DNA of 64,000 nt from CAYRTV01 sp964505785. Lineage in GTDB: Bacteria > Acidobacteriota > Aminicenantia > Aminicenantales > Aminicenantaceae. Of the stretch, positions 1 through 7,784 are shown piece after piece. The notes beneath the pieces are model-generated. The model did no database searches, was not told the origin of the DNA, and saw only the letters and a program-made list of their open reading frames with translations. The number at the start of each line of letters is the position of its first letter. The first letter of the stretch is position 1. The stretch is from positions 47,943 through 111,942 of the forward strand of contig CAZDJZ010000007.1 of NCBI GenBank assembly GCA_964505785.1, in the 5' to 3' direction. Position numbers and translations under genes: made by a program.

Positions 1-1196
1 CTGTTGAGCTTGTCGATATTCTCATTGATCGCAAGGTCCCGGTCCGTATTCCCGGGCAAAGGCCGCAAACGTTCTTCTTCCAGAGGAATACTGTATTCGA
101 TTTTAACCTCTTTGAATCCGCTGCTTTCCAGCAGAAACCGGAGAGTTTGAGGGTGGACGGGATTTTTATGAGATAAATCCAGAAAATATATTTCCACCAG
201 GGAAAACACCGAAGCCGGGTTTATGGTTTCCAAAATAATGCACCCGGACGGGGCAAGCTTGAAATAACTGAGCTCCACCAGCCGCTTGAGATAAGACGGG
301 CTCAGGTGTTCAATCACCTGGGAAGAAAATATCCCTCCCAGGGAATTATCCTCATGCGCATAAAGAGTTTCAATAATATCCGCTTTGCGGCAGTCCAGCC
401 CTTTGTCCCGGCAGATATCCACCATCTGTTCATTGACATCAATTCCGCCGGCCGGAATGCCGTTATCGCGGAGCATCTGAACAAATTCCCCCCGCCCGCA
501 GCCCAAGTCCAGCACGGGAAGGCGGGTATTGAAATACGGCAGATAATCCCGCTGCTGCTGTTTAACCTTTTCTTCCCAGCCCCTAAACCGGTTTTCAAAA
601 CCGGCGTATTTAAAATCTTCAAGCGGTCCGGCCAAAGCGCGCACTTGTTCCGGCGAAGGCGATTCTTTCTTCTCTAAAACCGCCAGCAGGCAATCCAGGT
701 CTTCTTTGACACGGAGGAACTTTTTCATCAGCAGATTGGCGTCTTCATAGCTGTCGGAGAGCTTCTCCACTTTCCATTCCAGGCTTTTGAAAATCATGCC
801 CACATGATTGCTGCTTAAGGCATCCCACTCTTTGTCTTTCACATCCATAAGCTGGGCTGCGGTTTCCACCAGATGAACACAATCGGCACACCACTGTCGG
901 GTATCCTGGTTCTGGCGGGCAAGCGCCCGGGAGATCTGCTTTAGAGCAAAGATAATGTTTTTATCAAAAGTGTCTTTTTGGGACAGCCGGGTCCTGGATT
1001 TATTAAACAGGCCCTTCCCGGCCGAAGCCTCTTTTCCCCGGAATAGTTGTTCTTCAAGAGAAACAAGAGATGCCTGAATTTGGTCAAAATCCCCGCGACT
1101 GCATTCAATCCTTTTTTTTATATCTTGCAACTGCCGGGAAAGACGTTTTTCCTTTTCCTGCCGGTCACGGTTGAGCTTTTCCAGGGTTCGTTTCAT
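1..1196 (-). CDS. Class I SAM-dependent methyltransferase with N-terminal coiled coil (3' end cut by window edge)
   Basis: I translated this by hand because it runs off the left edge. The frame opens at an ATG at 1194-1196 and stays open to base 1. The first 60 or so residues are charged and heptad-like (MKRTLEKLNRDRQEKEKR), followed by a helical spacer. A Rossmann methyltransferase domain then starts near residue 235 with the SAM-binding motif LDLGCGRGEF, followed by GGIDVNEQMV, a QVIEHL motif and ETINPAS. This combination (FENRFRG before the SAM motif, NPxHP after it) is typical of methyltransferases from O-antigen and exopolysaccharide loci, so a sugar or polysaccharide substrate is likely but not shown. 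The Shine-Dalgarno is weak. The neighbour on the left is not visible. At least 398 codons are present. Confidence 0.85.
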   Translation of the reverse strand, partial: MKRTLEKLNRDRQEKEKRLSRQLQDIKKRIECSRGDFDQIQASLVSLEEQLFRGKEASAGKGLFNKSRTRLSQKDTFDKNIIFALKQISRALARQNQDTRQWCADCVHLVETAAQLMDVKDKEWDALSSNHVGMIFKSLEWKVEKLSDSYEDANLLMKKFLRVKEDLDCLLAVLEKKESPSPEQVRALAGPLEDFKYAGFENRFRGWEEKVKQQQRDYLPYFNTRLPVLDLGCGRGEFVQMLRDNGIPAGGIDVNEQMVDICRDKGLDCRKADIIETLYAHEDNSLGGIFSSQVIEHLSPSYLKRLVELSYFKLAPSGCIILETINPASVFSLVEIYFLDLSHKNPVHPQTLRFLLESSGFKEVKIEYSIPLEEERLRPLPGNTDRDLAINENIDKLN

Positions 1197-1206
1197 GATC
1201 TCTTAG

Positions 1207-1352
1207 CCTGGCCTAAATGACTCGAGAGTGTCATTCCGAGAAGCGCAGTGACGAAAGATTTCAGGCTGCCTCGTGTAATGAGCCGGTCCTGTCTCACCTG
1301 CCGAAGCAGCATAAAATCCTTACGGCCTGCTGCCGCAGGCCCCAGGATGACA
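1207..1352. repeat. Composite repeat: A-type end plus B fold-back unit
   Basis: An A-type end (CCTGGCCTAAATGA, 1207-1220) lies 10 bases upstream of the methyltransferase start and is followed by a B unit (1229-1352) bounded by TGTCAT and ATGACA. Inside is the hairpin GGCCTGCTGCCGCAGGCC. The B unit at 62568-62692 is the same module and shares a 24-base identical stretch with this one. It fills most of the gap between the methyltransferase and tatA. Confidence 0.7.
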
Positions 1353-1413
1353 TATGGAGCCATTTTCTTCATTCACAGAGTGGCATAGGTACATGATTCC
1401 TTCAAAAAAGCGA

Positions 1414-1611
1414 TTAAGTATCGGAATCATTTTTCTTTTCAGGTCCGGATTTCTCCTCTTCTTCAGGATTGCTGACAGATTTTTTAAAATTTTTGATTCC
1501 CTGTCCCAGGGATTTCCCCAGTTCCGGCAGTCGCCGGGCGCCGAAAATAATGACAATAATAAAAACGATAAGAAGCAGTTCCATCGGGCCGACCGGTCCA
1601 AATACAAACAT
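1414..1611 (-). CDS. tatA: Sec-independent translocase subunit TatA/TatE
   Basis: This 65-residue protein has the TatA layout: a short periplasmic N-terminus, one membrane helix (MELLLIVFIIVIIFGARRLP), the conserved FGxxxLPELGKSLGQGIKNFKK amphipathic region, and a charged tail (EEEEKSGPEKKND). TatA forms the pore that lets folded twin-arginine substrates cross the inner membrane. GGAGG sits just upstream of the ATG. tatC is not in the window. At least one plausible Tat substrate is present, the protein at 21391-22938 with an RREF signal. It stands alone, between repeat-filled gaps. Confidence 0.93.
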   Translation of the reverse strand: MFVFGPVGPMELLLIVFIIVIIFGARRLPELGKSLGQGIKNFKKSVSNPEEEEKSGPEKKNDSDT

Positions 1612-1764
1612 TGAAACCTCCAGGAGGATTTATTTTCTTCCGTCTTTTGACCATTTCAAAATACCTTTTATCCCAATGAAAAGTCAAGACAAAGCAGCCG
1701 TTTGCTCCACCCGGCCGGCAGGTTGTTGCAAAAATATTTCAGATATTATATTTTTGTTGATTCC

Positions 1765-2083
1765 CCTGAATTATTCACGGGCCGAGATTGCCGCAGACGT
1801 GAGGCGCAGGGCGTGAAGCTGTGGTCCTTCACCGCGAATGCCCTGCAGCAAAGTTTTATTGCAAGGCCTGCGAAGCAGGCCGTGGCAACCTTAGACGGAC
1901 AGATTCTTAACAGCAAAGCCGTCTAAGGTCCTCACGTCGCTTCGCTCCTCCGGACCCCGCCTAAAAGGGTGAAAAATTGCGAAAAAATAAAAATTTATTA
2001 ATGAAAAACTTTCCCATGGATCTTTCTCTAAAAACCCCTCAAAAATATGCAAAAATACCGCAATTTTTTTTGAATAATCCAGG
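1765..2083 (+). repeat. A-family fold-back element, copy A1 (319 bp)
   Basis: The left end is CCTGAATTATTCA (1765-1777) and the right end TGAATAATCCAGG (2071-2083), an inverted repeat matching at 12 of 13 positions. The left half holds the nested stem GCAGGGC...GCCCTGC enclosing GTGAAG...CTTCAC. The right half holds AAAAATTGCG...CGCAATTTTT. Compared with copy A2 (21131-21383) it carries extra palindromes in the middle: GGCCTGCGAAGCAGGCC, a CTTAGACGG...CCGTCTAAG stem, and GGTCC...GGACC derived from the B unit. It ends 24 bases before the CBM9/DUF5916 start. The rest of the gap from 1612 shows no gene. Confidence 0.8.
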
Positions 2084-2107
2084 TTCATTAAATTCAGGAT
2101 GATTATT

Positions 2108-4768
2108 ATGTCAAAATCTATTGTCTGTCTTATCTTTTTGCTTTTGACCTCACTCGCCGGGCCGGTTTATGCCCCGGCTTCTCTTCCGCAAAATCATGAC
2201 CGCACCGTTAAAGCAATCTCCCTGCATTCTCCGGTGCAAATCGATGGCCTCCTGCAAGAGCCGTGCTGGCAAAACCAAGGTTACTCAGGATTCATCCAAA
2301 GCGATCCGCTCGACGGAGAGCCAGCCACGGAAAAAACAGTAGTCTGGATTGCCTTTGACAGGGAAAATTTGTTTGTCGCCGCCCGCTTATATGACCGCTC
2401 CCCTGAAAACATCGTCAGCCGGTTGGGCCGCCGGGACGACCAGGTGGATTCGGACTGGTTTATTTTTGCCGTCGACCCATATTATGACCGGAGAAGCGGA
2501 TTTCAATTTGCGGTTAATCCAGCAGGTTCTATAATGGACAGCACTTTGTTTAATGACGAAGGCGTCGACCCAACTTGGGACGGTGTTTGGGAAAGCTCCG
2601 CCCGCAGAGATGACCAGGGATGGACAGTGGAAATGCGGATCCCTTACCATCAGCTGCGCTTTAAACCAAAAGCTGACTATATCTGGGGAGTCAATTTTTT
2701 TCGCACGATACAGCGCAAGAGTGAAAAGGATATGTATGCCTGGAAACCGAAAGAGGAAAGCGGATATGTCTCGCGGTTCGCCCCTCTGACCGGAATCCGC
2801 GATATCCATCCCGGACGCTTGATTGAACTGCAGCCGTTTTCCGTGGGTAAAGCCGGATTTCTCCGTCATGATGAAGGCGACCCCTTCAACAGCGGCCGGG
2901 AATTCACAGGAAACGCCGGCTTTGACTTTAAAGCCGGTCTACAGAGTAATCTCACTTTAAATATGACAGTCAATCCTGATTTCGGTCAGGTTGAAGTGGA
3001 CCCCGCGGTTATCAATATTAGCGACCAGGAAACATACTATCAGGAGAAACGCCCGTTCTTTATTGAAGGCGCGGATATTTTCCGGTTCGGATACGGCGGG
3101 GCCAACCAGGTCCGGAATCTGGGATGGAGGAATCCCAGCTTCTTTTACAGCCGCCGCATCGGCCGGGCCCCGCAAGGATTCCCTTCGACCTCCGGTTACG
3201 TGGATGCGCCGGAGTGGTCCACTATTCTAGGTGCTGCAAAAATAACCGGAAAAATCGGAAACGGTTGGAACATCGGTTTTATGGATGCCTTGACTCAGCG
3301 GGAATTCGCGGCCATAGATGAAAGCGGACAGCGCGCACAGCAGGAGATCGAGCCTTTTACCCATTACGGTGTTTTTCGCGCTCAAAAGGATTTCAAGGAG
3401 GGGCACCAGGGTTTGGGCCTTATTGCAACCTCAGTCATTCGGGATCTAAAGAACAGCCCTTTGGAACTCACTCTCACCAGCAGTGCGCATAGCCTGGCTC
3501 TTGATGGATGGACATTTTTGGACCAGGACCGTACCTGGGTCGTAACCGGCTGGCTGGGCGGCACGCGGGTGACCGGAACATCCGATGCGATGACCCGCCT
3601 GCAGAAATCTTTCCTCCATTATTTTCAAAGACCCGATGCCGGCCATGTTTCAGTGGATGAAAATGCCGCTTCCCTTAACGGCTGGGCCGGCCGGATTTTT
3701 ATCAATAAGCAAAAGGGCCGCCTGGTCTTCAACACCGCACTGGGTGCCATCTCTCCCGGTTTTAATGCTATGGATATGGGATATCATTCCCGGGGAGACC
3801 TGATCAACGGACATGCTGAAGCCGGATATCAATCCTTTCATCCCGGCAGCCTGTTCCGCGACTGGAAAATCACCATGTCCACACACCGGGGATATGATTT
3901 CACGGGGCATAAAACCGACGAATACTATAATTTCAATGCTTTCGCAAGATTTTTAAATTATTGGAGCGTAAATTTCTATTTAAGCTACGACCCGAACCGG
4001 TACAACCACAATTTAACCCGCGGGGGACCGATGAGTCTTTATCCATGGGGATTCAGCCGGAGTCTGAGCGTCAGCAGCGACAACCGGAAACACGTGGTCT
4101 TTTCCCTGTCCGCTTTCTACCGAACCCATCCCTACGGCGCCTATAATTATTCATTCCGCGGAGGAATTTTGTGGAAAGCCCGTTCAAATTTGAGCTTATC
4201 CGTCGGCCCCAGCTATACCTGGCGCCATTCCTGCGGACAATGGGTCACGCGAATTCAAGATCCTCTTAAAACAGAAACGTACGGAACCCGCTATATTTTC
4301 TCAGATATCATCCAGGAAACTCTCCCCGTGGAAATCCGGATTAACTGGACTTTTACTCCCAAACTCAGCTTACAGGCCTATCTGCAGCCCTTTTTAGGGG
4401 CAGGAGACTTTTTCAGATTCAAAGAATTAAAGGCCCCGCGGACATTTGATTTTCTGTTTTTCGGTGAGGACAATGTGTCAACGATCGATAAAGAGGGAGG
4501 CTTGTACACGGTCGATCCTGACGGCCCGGGTCCGGCACAGGCTTTTTCCTTCCGGGATCCGGACTTTAACCTCAAATCCATGCGCGGGACCGTGGTTCTG
4601 CGCTGGGAATACAGCCCCGGGTCCACCATTTATGCGGTATGGACCCAAAACCGCTGGGACGCATCCAACCCCGGAGACTTCGACCTGGGCCGCGATTTGG
4701 CCGACCTGCTTCAGGCCGGCGGCGATCATGTCTTTTTGTTCAAGATGAACTACCGCTTCACTTTTTAG
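2108..4768 (+). CDS. Carbohydrate-binding family 9-like / DUF5916 outer-membrane protein
   Basis: About 886 residues. An N-terminal signal peptide (SIVCLIFLLLTSLAGPVYA) is followed by a CBM9-like domain at roughly residues 30-215, marked by IDGLLQEPCW, the FVAARLYD strand and the GWTVEMRIPYHQLRF segment. The rest is a DUF5916-type region rich in alternating aromatic strands that ends in MNYRFTF, as expected of an outer-membrane beta barrel with a terminal Phe. Such proteins are common in Bacteroidota and Acidobacteriota-type genomes; the substrate is unknown. I prefer the ATG at 2108 to the one at 2099 because AGGA (2096-2099) is spaced correctly for it. It is a single gene with the repeat A1 just upstream. 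Confidence 0.85.
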   Translation: MSKSIVCLIFLLLTSLAGPVYAPASLPQNHDRTVKAISLHSPVQIDGLLQEPCWQNQGYSGFIQSDPLDGEPATEKTVVWIAFDRENLFVAARLYDRSPENIVSRLGRRDDQVDSDWFIFAVDPYYDRRSGFQFAVNPAGSIMDSTLFNDEGVDPTWDGVWESSARRDDQGWTVEMRIPYHQLRFKPKADYIWGVNFFRTIQRKSEKDMYAWKPKEESGYVSRFAPLTGIRDIHPGRLIELQPFSVGKAGFLRHDEGDPFNSGREFTGNAGFDFKAGLQSNLTLNMTVNPDFGQVEVDPAVINISDQETYYQEKRPFFIEGADIFRFGYGGANQVRNLGWRNPSFFYSRRIGRAPQGFPSTSGYVDAPEWSTILGAAKITGKIGNGWNIGFMDALTQREFAAIDESGQRAQQEIEPFTHYGVFRAQKDFKEGHQGLGLIATSVIRDLKNSPLELTLTSSAHSLALDGWTFLDQDRTWVVTGWLGGTRVTGTSDAMTRLQKSFLHYFQRPDAGHVSVDENAASLNGWAGRIFINKQKGRLVFNTALGAISPGFNAMDMGYHSRGDLINGHAEAGYQSFHPGSLFRDWKITMSTHRGYDFTGHKTDEYYNFNAFARFLNYWSVNFYLSYDPNRYNHNLTRGGPMSLYPWGFSRSLSVSSDNRKHVVFSLSAFYRTHPYGAYNYSFRGGILWKARSNLSLSVGPSYTWRHSCGQWVTRIQDPLKTETYGTRYIFSDIIQETLPVEIRINWTFTPKLSLQAYLQPFLGAGDFFRFKELKAPRTFDFLFFGEDNVSTIDKEGGLYTVDPDGPGPAQAFSFRDPDFNLKSMRGTVVLRWEYSPGSTIYAVWTQNRWDASNPGDFDLGRDLADLLQAGGDHVFLFKMNYRFTF

Positions 4769-5058
4769 CTTTAATTTAGTTCGAAATGAGTAAAAAGTAA
4801 AAAGAGAAAAGTTATCTCAAATCTGAAATTTGAAATCTGAAAAACATATCGATGCAGATTGCAAAAATCGTGTTTTTTTTAAATTTCTCCGGGCGAGGAG
4901 AGAATTCAATCGCCGCTGATAAAACCTGCTGTCAATAACCCTGAAACATTCAGGTAACTATAGTTTCTCTTGAAAATATCTGTTAATTTAATACAATACT
5001 TAAATAATTCCTACTTGGAAGCGGGATGAAACGATTCGACAAAATACAGGTATAATAA
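4769..5058. other. AT-rich intergenic region, no gene seen
   Basis: These 290 bases hold short tracts such as AAATCTGAAATTTGAAATCTG that resemble the AGATTTGAGATTT tracts found near other repeat islands (39840 and 51070). I found no open frame with a start signal and no convincing hairpin terminator. A TATAAT lies at 5051-5056, but it is only two bases before the GTG start of the next gene, so it is badly placed as its -10 box. Confidence 0.5.
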
Positions 5059-6060
5059 GTGAAAATACGATTTATCATATACAGCTTTTTTTTGACTCTG
5101 GCCCTTGCGGGGATTTTGGAGACCGCAAGCCGGATCGGGTTTATCCAGAATCTCCTTCCTATGTCCAGCCGCGGGATCAATCACCATTTTTTAGATATGA
5201 ACTTTGCCCTTTCTCAGCGGCTTGCCCATGAGCAGGGCGGCATTGATGCTGTCATGATCGGAACATCCCAGGTTATGGTATCTTTTGACCCCGAGGTCTT
5301 CAGCCGGCGTTACAATGAAATAACCGAGCGAAAAATGACCGCCTATAATTTCGGGGTGGCCGGACTGACTCTTCCTGCGAAAATCGCTCTGATAAATATT
5401 CTTTGGGATGAGTATCATCCGGAATGGCTGCTTATTGGATTATCGGTCCCGATGCTGAGCGAAAAAATCCGCCCTTCTCAGGAACGCATTTTATCCAGCC
5501 CCTGGATCCGTTACCGGAACCAGGATTTTAATTTTCCAGGCTGGCTGACCGAACATTCCCGTTTTTTCCAGTATTTCCTGCGTTTCCGCCAGTGGCTTCA
5601 GTATCCGGACTTTTCCGCCCGCATTTCGCGAAAAGAATCACGTGTATCGCCATATGGATTCAGCAATTTTAAAAATCCGTCCTCAACCCGGAGTTTGGTT
5701 TTGGATCCGAAACGAATCCAGCGATTTCGTGATAATCTTAAAGACTATTCCATTTCGAGAGAGCGGGTGAAAGATTTGGACCGCTTGCTCTCCTTTCGAG
5801 ATAAAACCAATCTGATCGTGATTGAGATGCCGGTGCATCCATATTTTAATACCTTATACAAAAACGGAGAACAGGACCACAAAAGGACTGTTAAAATCAT
5901 CCGGGACCGCTGCGCGCAGTATCGGGTTCCCTTTGTCCCCGCAGACAACCCTGCATTTGAATGCGACAGGTTATGGATTCAGACCAATCATATGAATGCT
6001 CTGGGGGCGGAAATGTTCAGTTCCTGGCTGTCAGAAAAGTTTGCGGAGACAGTCCAATGA
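5059..6060 (+). CDS. SGNH-hydrolase-like membrane-anchored protein, DltD/AlgJ-type partner of MBOAT
   Basis: This 333-residue protein starts at a GTG and has one N-terminal membrane helix (FIIYSFFLTLALAGIL). Block I of the SGNH fold is visible as VMIGTSQVMVSFDP, with Ser70 as the likely nucleophile. The C-terminal block is NHMNALGAEMF with the His at about residue 311. The Asp normally three residues before that His is Gln here (QTNH), so the classic Asp-His pair is incomplete. Proteins of this kind sit next to MBOAT acyltransferases and act on the outer face of the membrane to transfer or remove acyl groups. It is the first gene of a five-gene operon, and the MBOAT start overlaps its stop by 4 bases. 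The exact role is inferred from context. Confidence 0.75.
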   Translation: MKIRFIIYSFFLTLALAGILETASRIGFIQNLLPMSSRGINHHFLDMNFALSQRLAHEQGGIDAVMIGTSQVMVSFDPEVFSRRYNEITERKMTAYNFGVAGLTLPAKIALINILWDEYHPEWLLIGLSVPMLSEKIRPSQERILSSPWIRYRNQDFNFPGWLTEHSRFFQYFLRFRQWLQYPDFSARISRKESRVSPYGFSNFKNPSSTRSLVLDPKRIQRFRDNLKDYSISRERVKDLDRLLSFRDKTNLIVIEMPVHPYFNTLYKNGEQDHKRTVKIIRDRCAQYRVPFVPADNPAFECDRLWIQTNHMNALGAEMFSSWLSEKFAETVQ

Positions 6061-7475
6061 ATATTTACACAGCTTCATTTTTCTTATTCTGCGCCGGGGT
6101 TTATATTCTGTATTACCTAACTCCACGCAAACATCAAAATTTGATTCTGCTGCTGGCGTCTTATACTTTCTACTGCCTGCTTTCCTGGCATTTTGCATTC
6201 ATCCTCTTGGTCATGACCGCAGTGAACTTTATTCTGGGACAAGTTATTCACCAATCCAGCCGGCCTGGACGCTGGCTGACCGCGGGCATTCTTTTTAATA
6301 TTCTGTTTCTTTTGGCATTTAAGACTGCCGGTTTTTTTATTCCCGAGCTCAGCCGTTTGATCTCAAGGATTGGCATTTCCACCCAGACGGAAGGCTTGAG
6401 TATCATTCTGCCGGTGGGAATGTCCTTTTATATCCTGCAGGCTGTATCCTACCTGGTGGATATCCGCCGCCGGCAAATATCTCCTGCAGCCGACCCGGTC
6501 AAATTCGGACTCTTTCTGGCTTATTTTCCCAAACTGACCGCCGGTCCGATTGAAAATGCCCGAAAATTTCTCCCCCAATTGAAAAAACCGCGCCAAATTG
6601 AAAAAGATAATATCACCCAGGGCATAACCCTTATTATTCTCGGGCTGATCCGAAAACTGGTGATTGCGGATACCATTATAACATCGGCTCCCCCTCAGCT
6701 TTTCTCCTCCCTTTTGCAGCATCCCGCCGGACATATTTTCTTTTGGGTCTTGCTGTATGGAATCGGCATTTATTTTGATTTCAGCGGTTACACCAATATC
6801 GCCCGAGGCGTCAGCCGTTTTTTCGGAATCACGCTGAGCAGAAATTTCCTGTATCCTTTATATTCGCAAAACTTTTCCGACTTCTGGAGCCGCTGGCATA
6901 TCTCCCTCTCCCAATGGCTGCGTGAGTATATTTTCTTTCCCGTGACCCGAACGCTGATGCGAAAAAAACAAAATCCCGCACATTATCTGGTGATATTGAT
7001 GCCCCCGGTTTTAACCATGCTGGCGAGCGGACTTTGGCACGGGGTACGCTGGAATTTCATTGCCTGGGGATTCCTCATGGGACTCATGCTGGCGGGCGAA
7101 CGGTTATGGAGTATAAACAAGCCGGTTCAAATCCCCAGTAAAAAATCGGGCGTTTTCCGGATTCTTTCTTCACTGGGAATTCTATTTCTGTTGACAGCTG
7201 GATTCATCGTCTTTGTCATGGATTTTCCTTTGGGGCGAGCGCTGTCGACAGGACTGATCCCCGGCTTTTCCTGGTCTCCTCCCAACTATCGGCTCGCGCT
7301 GATCATCATCCCGGGATTCATGATTGATTTTTTTCAATACCGAAAGAACAGTGAAACATTCTTTTCCAGCTGGTCCCTTTGGTCAAAAAGTTTTATGCTG
7401 GCGGCGGCCCTGGTTTTAATTGTGCTCTTTTCACAATCCCGGTTGGCCACGCCGTTTATTTATCAGGGATTTTAA
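6057..7475 (+). CDS. MBOAT family O-acyltransferase (AlgI/DltB type)
   Basis: About 472 residues with 10 or more hydrophobic helices. The family core is present: DFWSRWHISLSQWLREY, then FFPVTR, and GLWHGVRWNFIAWG holding the membrane-embedded catalytic His (about residue 329). MBOAT proteins move an activated acyl group from a cytoplasmic donor (a carrier protein in DltB) to an extracytoplasmic hydroxyl. I start it at 6057, where ATGA couples it to the preceding stop, rather than further upstream inside the SGNH gene. It is followed by a carrier protein and an acyl-AMP ligase, which are the expected donor side of the reaction. The acceptor is unknown. Confidence 0.9.
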   Translation: MNIYTASFFLFCAGVYILYYLTPRKHQNLILLLASYTFYCLLSWHFAFILLVMTAVNFILGQVIHQSSRPGRWLTAGILFNILFLLAFKTAGFFIPELSRLISRIGISTQTEGLSIILPVGMSFYILQAVSYLVDIRRRQISPAADPVKFGLFLAYFPKLTAGPIENARKFLPQLKKPRQIEKDNITQGITLIILGLIRKLVIADTIITSAPPQLFSSLLQHPAGHIFFWVLLYGIGIYFDFSGYTNIARGVSRFFGITLSRNFLYPLYSQNFSDFWSRWHISLSQWLREYIFFPVTRTLMRKKQNPAHYLVILMPPVLTMLASGLWHGVRWNFIAWGFLMGLMLAGERLWSINKPVQIPSKKSGVFRILSSLGILFLLTAGFIVFVMDFPLGRALSTGLIPGFSWSPPNYRLALIIIPGFMIDFFQYRKNSETFFSSWSLWSKSFMLAAALVLIVLFSQSRLATPFIYQGF

Positions 7476-7505
7476 CCTGATGTAGAATCAAGGTCCTGTG
7501 ACTAT

Positions 7506-7784
7506 ATGAAGAATGGGAAATTAAGAATGGAAAGAAATGAATTGAAAAACAGGCTTCGGTCTTATATCCGCAAAGAAATTATTAAAAATGAAAATTACCC
7601 CCTTAAAGATGATGAACCCATGATCACCGCGGGTTTAATAAATTCCTTCTCTCTGGTTCAAATTGCAGTTTTTATTGAAGATGAATTTAAGGTCAAGATT
7701 CCAGATACCGACTTAACCGTGGAGAACATGGATACCTTAAATGATATGGCCGCCAGGATTGAGCAGGAAATGGAATCAAAATGA
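7506..7784 (+). CDS. Acyl carrier protein (DltC-like position)
   Basis: A 92-residue acidic helical protein. The phosphopantetheine attachment region is GLINSFSLVQIAVFIEDEF, where the serine in NSFSL replaces that of the usual DSL motif. The downstream IPDTDLTVENMDTLNDM matches helix III of carrier proteins. It would hold an acyl group as a thioester between the downstream AMP ligase and the upstream MBOAT. The start is uncertain: an AAGGT lies 11 bases before 7506, and an ATG at 7527 (MERNEL) is also possible. The stop overlaps the ligase start by 4 bases. Confidence 0.85.
   Translation: MKNGKLRMERNELKNRLRSYIRKEIIKNENYPLKDDEPMITAGLINSFSLVQIAVFIEDEFKVKIPDTDLTVENMDTLNDMAARIEQEMESK

Noticed and set aside
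1320..1607. A 95-codon frame antisense/offset to tatA
   Set aside because: It overlaps TatA in another frame and reads through the B repeat; TatA is the certain product.
2387..2869. A 160-codon frame antisense to the CBM9/DUF5916 gene
   Set aside because: Lies fully inside a strong coding region, with no start signal and no recognisable motif.
5051..5061. TATAAT two bases before the GTG start of the SGNH-like gene
   Set aside because: A -10 box there would start the transcript inside the codon or after it, and no -35 box lies 16-18 bases upstream. Probably AT-rich background.
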